64,000 bases of DNA from Platerodrilus igneus. Lineage: Eukaryota > Arthropoda > Insecta > Coleoptera > Lycidae. Both the position numbers and the translations under genes were made by a program. Shown here piece after piece: positions 59,180-64,000 of the stretch (its first letter is position 1; every line of letters starts with the position of its first letter). The notes beneath the pieces were generated by a model. The model was not told the origin of the DNA. It saw only the letters and a list, made by a program, of their open reading frames with translations, and searched no databases. The stretch lies in assembly GCA_036346225.1 (NCBI GenBank), contig JARFIW010001109.1:1038501-1102500 (forward strand), written 5' to 3'.

Positions 59180-59616
59180 GCAAAATTCTGCAAAAATCTC
59201 AACGTTTGTGCACTTTCGTACACTAAGGTAGAAGGAAAGCGATTTGCGGAGACCGGAGATCGTAAAAATGGTAACTTCTTTACCAAATAAATTTCTTTTC
59301 TTCTTTATTGATAATCAATTGTTCCTTAGGGCGTAGCGTTTGTACACTTTCTCAAAGTATAATACAAAAAAATAAGCATAGAACTGCCGAAGTGTCAGCG
59401 CCCATCAAACGAACGACGTTTTCTTACAAAAATTTTGTTGTGGACGGATAATGCAAAATGGGACGGGAAGGAATGGCAGACAGAGGAGGGGCGTCTTGAT
59501 TTGCTTACCGTCCACGCCTTGGGTACTTCTTACTACTTATCGCCTTTTTTCAATTGTCGGTTGTTTCCACCAACGCTCGCGTTCGAAGTGTTTTGTTTTG
59601 GAAACTTCCATTTTAA

Positions 59617-59920
59617 CTATGCCGAAATGCAAGTCTACATTTAATATTAGTTTACAAGTAAACGGTTTATTAAGCAAACGATTACTTTCTAGGATGTCAT
59701 TTGCGTAAACGTACAGAGTTTGGTGTGTCTCATAGCAGTACCGGTAATATTGAACAGCATATAAAGTCTGAGAGACGTAAATGTGTCGACCGTGCCCACG
59801 CTTCGAGTTCTTCAATGTTAAATTTTTCAAGAAATCGGACGAAAACGAAGTTATTGTAGTAAATGTATTGAGACGTACAGCGATTGAAGAATTAAATGTT
59901 GATCATCGTAAATCGAATTT
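59617..59920 (+). pseudogene. BED-finger-like coding remnant (right arm)
   Basis: This is the mirror copy of 57396-57710. MPKCKSTFNISLQVNGLLSK begins at 59618 and ends at a stop near 59708. A shifted frame then gives RTEFGVSHSSTGNIEQHIKS and ERRKCVDRAHASSSSMLNFS, then RNRTKTK and a stop (TTATTGTAG) near 59862. Because both arms share the same break after MS(Y/F)A, the break may predate the inverted duplication, or a tiny intron may lie there. It reads outward from the loop, towards the tandem units. Confidence 0.5.
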
Positions 59921-60039
59921 ACTATTTTGACGGATGCTTCAAACCACGATAACAACATATATCTTCTTTTGATGCGCTTTTGTCCACCATACGAAGGCAT
60001 ACAAGTAAAATATTTTGATGTCCAAGATCAACATGAAAC

Positions 60040-60632
60040 CTCTGATATTTTCAGTTTATTTTCGTTGCATCTCTGAATAGAAAAGTGCACAAACGTTCGT
60101 ATGCTGTGCACATTTGTGCACCTACGATGCACAAACGATTGGCTATAAAAAGTCCGGAATTTCTTTGGTGTGGGGGCTGCCGTTTCTACAGCCCCTTCAC
60201 TTTATTTTCTTCGCATCTTCGTATAGAGATGTGCACAAACGTTCATATACTGTGCACATTTGTGCACCTACGCTGCATAAACGATTGGCTATAAAAAAAG
60301 TCAAATTTTCTTGGGGGGGGGGTGCCGTTTCTATAGCCCCTCCACTTTATTTCCTTTGTATCTTCGTATAGAGATGTGCACAAACGTTCTTATATCGTGC
60401 ACATTTGTTCACCTACGATGCACAAACGATAGACTATAAAAAAATCCGAAATATCTTCGGTGTAGGGGCTGCCATTTCCACAGCACCCCATATTTGTTTT
60501 CTTCGTATTTTTGTATAAAGTGGTGCGCAAACGTTCGTTCACTGTGCATATTTGTGCACCTACGATGGACAAGCGAATGACGTAGAAAAAGTTCAAGTTT
60601 CGATTGGGGGGGGGGGGCTGTGGAAATTGACT
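60040..60632 (-). repeat. 144-bp tandem units (right arm tip)
   Basis: These are inverted counterparts of 56695-57265, with GGGGCTGCCGTTTCTACAGC landmarks at about 60172, 60318 and 60467 and a final partial unit (60536-60600). The spacing is again about 144-147 bp. The unit tip ends in a 13-G run (60605-60617) followed by CTGTGGAAATTGAC, similar to the left outer edge but in the same direction as it rather than inverted. Confidence 0.85.
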
Positions 60633-60639
60633 TATTTTT

Positions 60640-62934
60640 CTTACTCATGTTTGACTGTACGTCAATTTTTCGTTCGTCACTGGTAGGTATCGAAAAGTAT
60701 TGCTTTTCGAGCAGTTGTTCGAAAAATGATGCATTATTGTCTGAGAATTTGTCTATGGTGTGTCTGAAAAATTGTAAAATTGACTTTCTAATTTTTCAAC
60801 ACATTTCAAAAAAACATTTACGCCGACAGAATTTAATTCATAGTATAAACTAACCATTTTATTAAAGTGCCAATGCACAAAAATTATTACATGTTCGAAA
60901 ACTGATTCCTTCACATTACTAACATTTTATTTTTACCAATTTAGTACCCCTTAAATTTTTTACCCTATGGAGAACTGCTGCCTAGATAAAGTTTAATTAA
61001 ACATCAATTTAAAATTATAGCCCCAAAGGGCTCTATATCCTTCTTTACTCAGAGTGAACTCTTGCAATAAGGATCAATAATTTTGCGAATGCGCGCAATT
61101 TTGCAAGTTTGAAAGCCTTTGTTCTACTCCTTGTCTATAATTACTTACAATTTAATGTTTTGAAAAGTAGTCTCTGATATTTATATCAACGTAAAAGCTA
61201 AAAACTATTAGTTAGCAGATGTTTTGCACCTTAACAGGAGACTTAAGATATGATAGAAAAAATTATACTTGGCATAGTCCCTTAGCACTGTAATGCAGAA
61301 TTAGGGTAGAAAAGTACAATCAAGATACGTATTGATCAGAGTCTGAATGTATATTTCAAATTCAGCGAACCCGGAAATTCATTGTTTTCCTTAGGGAGAT
61401 CTTCCCCTATAAAACACCTGTTTCACTTGTAACAAAGAGCATCGCGACGCTGTCAGCGTCGCGCAGATCAATTTTGTTTTATACTAGCTTCAATAAAAAC
61501 ATCATACCTAAACATTTACTATAACCATAACACAAGAAATTATATCTTTTGTTAGCGCAACTTGCAGAGTTGTAATCTAATACCGGAAGGATACGTTACA
61601 AGTGTGCACCATTTACAAGCTGCTATAATTATAATGTAAACAGCAGAGGTTATAATATACTTACGTGTCCATTTTGTCAATCGCTTTCATCCAGTTTGTC
61701 AGGCATTGGCTCGTGCTTTGTTATTGTCTTCGTGATGCAATTTTTCGGAAATGGGATATGTTGATACGCGATATGTATACAGTAAAAAGAGTTAAAAGAT
61801 TACGCTAATGCAAATAGATCCCTAATTACGAATACCGTCAACTACGAAATATACACACTATACTACGATGCTATGCTATGCGTTCGTCAATTCCTTGTGT
61901 TTTGGTCCCCACCATATACTTGCAGCACGTGACGTGAATTAAGGGTCGAAGTTCCTGCGGACCCTTTATTCCTTATTTAGAAACCACCCCCGATACTTGG
62001 ATGCTGCTGGCACTAGTAAATTGAACGGTACAGTGCTCACAAAAACATCAAATAATAGATCTTTTGAAAATTTAAAGGTCGCTAAGCTCTCGTGTGTACG
62101 TTTTCCCACGCAAAGGAATGTAATTTAATATCTGTTGCGGTAGTAATTTTTAACAATGGATTCTAGTATTTAAATTTTTAAGGGCGTGGGTTATTGACCA
62201 CTAAGTACATTTCATAAAGAAATTAATGCAATACGTCTTATTTGTTTGGAAATTTGAAAACTAAATTTAATTAATTGTTTTTTTGAATGCTGGAGTAAAA
62301 GCAGGGCCGTCCTAAGGCAAAAGTTATGTGTGGAAAGCCTTTGATTAAATGCCTCTACCGAGAGGGGGTATGGAATACCTCTAGAAAACTGAACGCCCTT
62401 GGCTCCACCCGTTCACCTCCGGAAAAACGTTAAAAATTTACACCCAACAACTGCATTTTAAAGCTATCGTGGACCTCATTACTAAGTTAATCTTAATCTA
62501 AAAAGTGTGGTTGAAAACGTGTTTATTGAGCAGTTGTCAGTTAAACAATGTTTAGCCAAATATTATGGCTTATTATTGTTCCTATACTTGGTCATATACA
62601 GTAGCAGATTAAGCATTTGGTAGGTCCTAAGCGCAAACTTTACCGAAGACCCTTCATACCATTGAAACTGAAATAACAATTTTTTAATGCTTAAAAACTA
62701 AACGTATTTTATATAATAACAGAAACTTAGGCATCGCCCATTCTTAATGAATTGCGCCTTGAACAAGTTTTAGAACGGGTAGAATGGTTTGCAAGTTCCA
62801 GTGATCTAAAGAGCCAAACTAAAGGTCTAACCAAATTTGTGGGGTCTAAAGTAAAAAACAAGACAAAGACAGGTTCCCGAAAGAGAACATTATAATTTGA
62901 ATAAGGGCCGTTATGTTTGCGATCACGTCCGCAA
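60640..62934. other. Unassigned AT-rich DNA
   Basis: A perfect GC-rich palindrome with 10-bp arms around a single T lies at 61443-61463 (arm CGCGACGCTG). At about 62305 the block CAGGGCCGTCCTAAGGC resembles hAT-type terminal repeats, but no inverted partner was found. The 71-codon frame at 62727-62942 shows no motif. Confidence 0.4.
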
Positions 62935-63272
62935 TGCTCCACCCGAAGGAACTACATTGGGTTTAAACGCGAAGTAAACGTTCTTCAAATTCAATCTAAC
63001 TTCAAATTTATCGATCCAAATAAAAATCTACAAACTGAAACTAACACTAAAAATAGGATTTAAATAATGGTATCCCTAGCGTTGATTTTGGAATGTGTCC
63101 GGCCAACAAGACGCAAGCAAAAATGAAAAGGGGGAAGGATCCGTAATACCGGATAGCAGCTGCCAGCCCTGCTCACCGGAGCGACCTGAAGGGCCGTCTT
63201 AAAACTATCCAAATATAGCTAACTAATTTAAAATAAAATGGATTTAAATTTCTAAGCATTCGCCAAATATTT
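62935..63272 (-). mobile_element. Repeat family D, copy 3 (inverted)
   Basis: On the minus strand it reads TTTGGCGAATGCTTAGAAAT, TATATTTGGATAGTTTTAAG, CCCTTCAGGTCGCTCCGGTG, AGCAGGGCTGGCAGC, GTATTACGGATCC and AACGCTAGGGATACCATTAT. Its tail is TTCGCGTTTAAACCCAATGT followed by AGTTCCTTCGGGTGGAGCAT. It is the most complete copy in the window and diverged from the two copies near 50.6 and 54.2 kb. Confidence 0.75.
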
Positions 63273-64000
63273 TAATAGTGAATCGAGCTATTTTGCCTGC
63301 TCTATAAATTTACAAAGTCGTAACCGTGGTTTAAATGCTTTATCCTAAGTCAATCCTATATTCGTCCCTAACGTTCCCTAACTGATTTGTATTATAATAA
63401 CTTCCTTTCTATAGACACTGCAACCAAAAATAAGCAGCAGAACGTCAGACAAAATAAATAAAGCGGCAAAATAATAAAGTACATGTAAAAATATAAATGT
63501 AAAATAAATATAAATATATAAATAAATAAATTTCTAAATAAGCATAAGCATGTAACAGTGCATAAATTAGCAAAAGCATTACTCAAATTATCAGTTGCAG
63601 TCGCATAAGCATTATGACGACTAGCGCCATTACACACAAAACGTGCTCGTTAAATTATTACAAACTGTTCTTATTAATGCAAATCAATGCTTATGCGAGT
63701 ACAGCCGCCACAATTTTATTCTTACCTCATGTATAAATTTCTCCAGCATCCGAAGATCTGGTCGTCTGCGTACATCTATTTGTCTTGTAAGGAGAAAAGA
63801 ATATGAACAGTTAAAGTCCCGGTGGGTATGCACTAAACGCCCTGGGGGAGTTACAATCACTATCACTTTAAGTCCTAAGGAGATGCGCGATTTCACTCTA
63901 TTTTATTTTTTTCGTTTACTTAATTGATTTCATTTAGTTAGGACCTTTGATATATTTCCCGAAAAAGGACAGCAGCTCTATCGGTACTTAGAGTGGCAGA
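63273..64000. other. Unassigned AT-rich DNA
   Basis: AAATA-type low-complexity sequence at 63450-63545; GCATAAGCAT-like words recur at 63540-63620. The two overlapping frames at 63643-63927 and 63684-63896 lie on opposite strands with no motif. Confidence 0.4.

Larger units (their letters stand above)
56695..60632. mobile_element. Foldback element with 1.45-kb inverted arms
   Basis: The left arm (56695-58135) and right arm (59180-60632) are reverse complements of each other over about 1.45 kb, with a loop of about 1.04 kb. The outer 570 bp of each arm are 144-bp tandem units; the inner 870 bp are unique to the element and carry a coding remnant facing outward. Long inverted arms tipped by tandem repeats are the hallmark of foldback elements (Drosophila FB and Galileo types). 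Divergence between arms is moderate, so the element is not recent. Target duplications could not be identified, and the right end carries an extra partial unit and a 13-G run. Confidence 0.82.

Noticed and set aside
62300..62330. CAGGGCCGTCCTAAGGC as a hAT terminal repeat
   Set aside because: No inverted partner or 8-bp target duplication was found within several kilobases.
1..64000. CRISPR arrays, operons, ribosome binding sites or other bacterial features
   Set aside because: No regularly spaced short repeats with unique spacers and no gene-dense layout; tandem repeats here are long, contiguous and eukaryotic in character.

Overview
The window looks like repeat-dominated, AT-rich eukaryotic DNA, most likely from an insect or another arthropod. 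The reasons are remnants of LINE, Ty3/gypsy, Ty1/copia, Tc1/mariner and PIF/Harbinger elements of kinds common in insects, a tRNA-derived SINE with RNA polymerase III A and B boxes, microsatellites, and no operon-like gene packing. I found no convincing intact host gene. Nearly every open reading frame over 60 codons is either a piece of a decayed transposable element or chance frame in AT-rich or low-complexity DNA.

Layout. 1-16 kb: mostly unassigned AT-rich DNA with an inverted-repeat structure (4520-4977) around a 78-bp palindrome, LINE 3' ends (5535-6305, minus), two copies of a roughly 300-bp dispersed repeat (8030 and 12838), and SINE copies (10138, 15081). 17-18.3 kb: a roughly 140-bp tandem repeat followed by an R1-like LINE reverse transcriptase remnant (plus). 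20.1-23.1 kb: a Ty3/gypsy remnant with gag, protease and integrase between terminal repeats but no room for reverse transcriptase. 26.8-30.3 kb: a Tc1/mariner-like transposase remnant (plus), a copia gag to integrase remnant (minus) and a Harbinger transposase tail (minus). 32.6-36 kb: an RTE-like LINE (minus) broken by two insertions; one is a 1,533-bp TG...CA segment with a TCCT target duplication, read as a solo LTR. 36.3-37.3 kb: a 148-bp palindrome and the 3' part of an R1/LOA-like LINE (plus). 37.7-38.8 kb: CA-rich minisatellite. 42.45-45.28 kb: a structurally complete LTR element carrying only gag, with two 346-bp LTRs, a tRNA-Ser type primer site and a TCGC target duplication.

47.2-54.5 kb is a 3.65-kb direct tandem duplication, each copy holding about eleven units of a 177-bp satellite. 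The copies differ mainly in homopolymer length, so an assembly error must be considered. 56.7-60.6 kb is a foldback element: arms of about 1.45 kb in inverted orientation, tipped with 144-bp tandem units, each arm carrying the same decayed BED-finger-like reading frame, around a 1-kb loop that is itself built of inverted repeats. A further repeat family (50579-50831, 54221-54545, 62935-63272 inverted) ends in the same 3' tail as the SINE, which makes it a candidate source of that tail.

The parts do not form a pathway. The window is a record of nested insertions, internal deletions and duplications. The best leads are the foldback element, the two internally deleted LTR elements, the shared SINE tail and the tandem duplication. 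All family assignments come from reading motifs by eye, without database searches.
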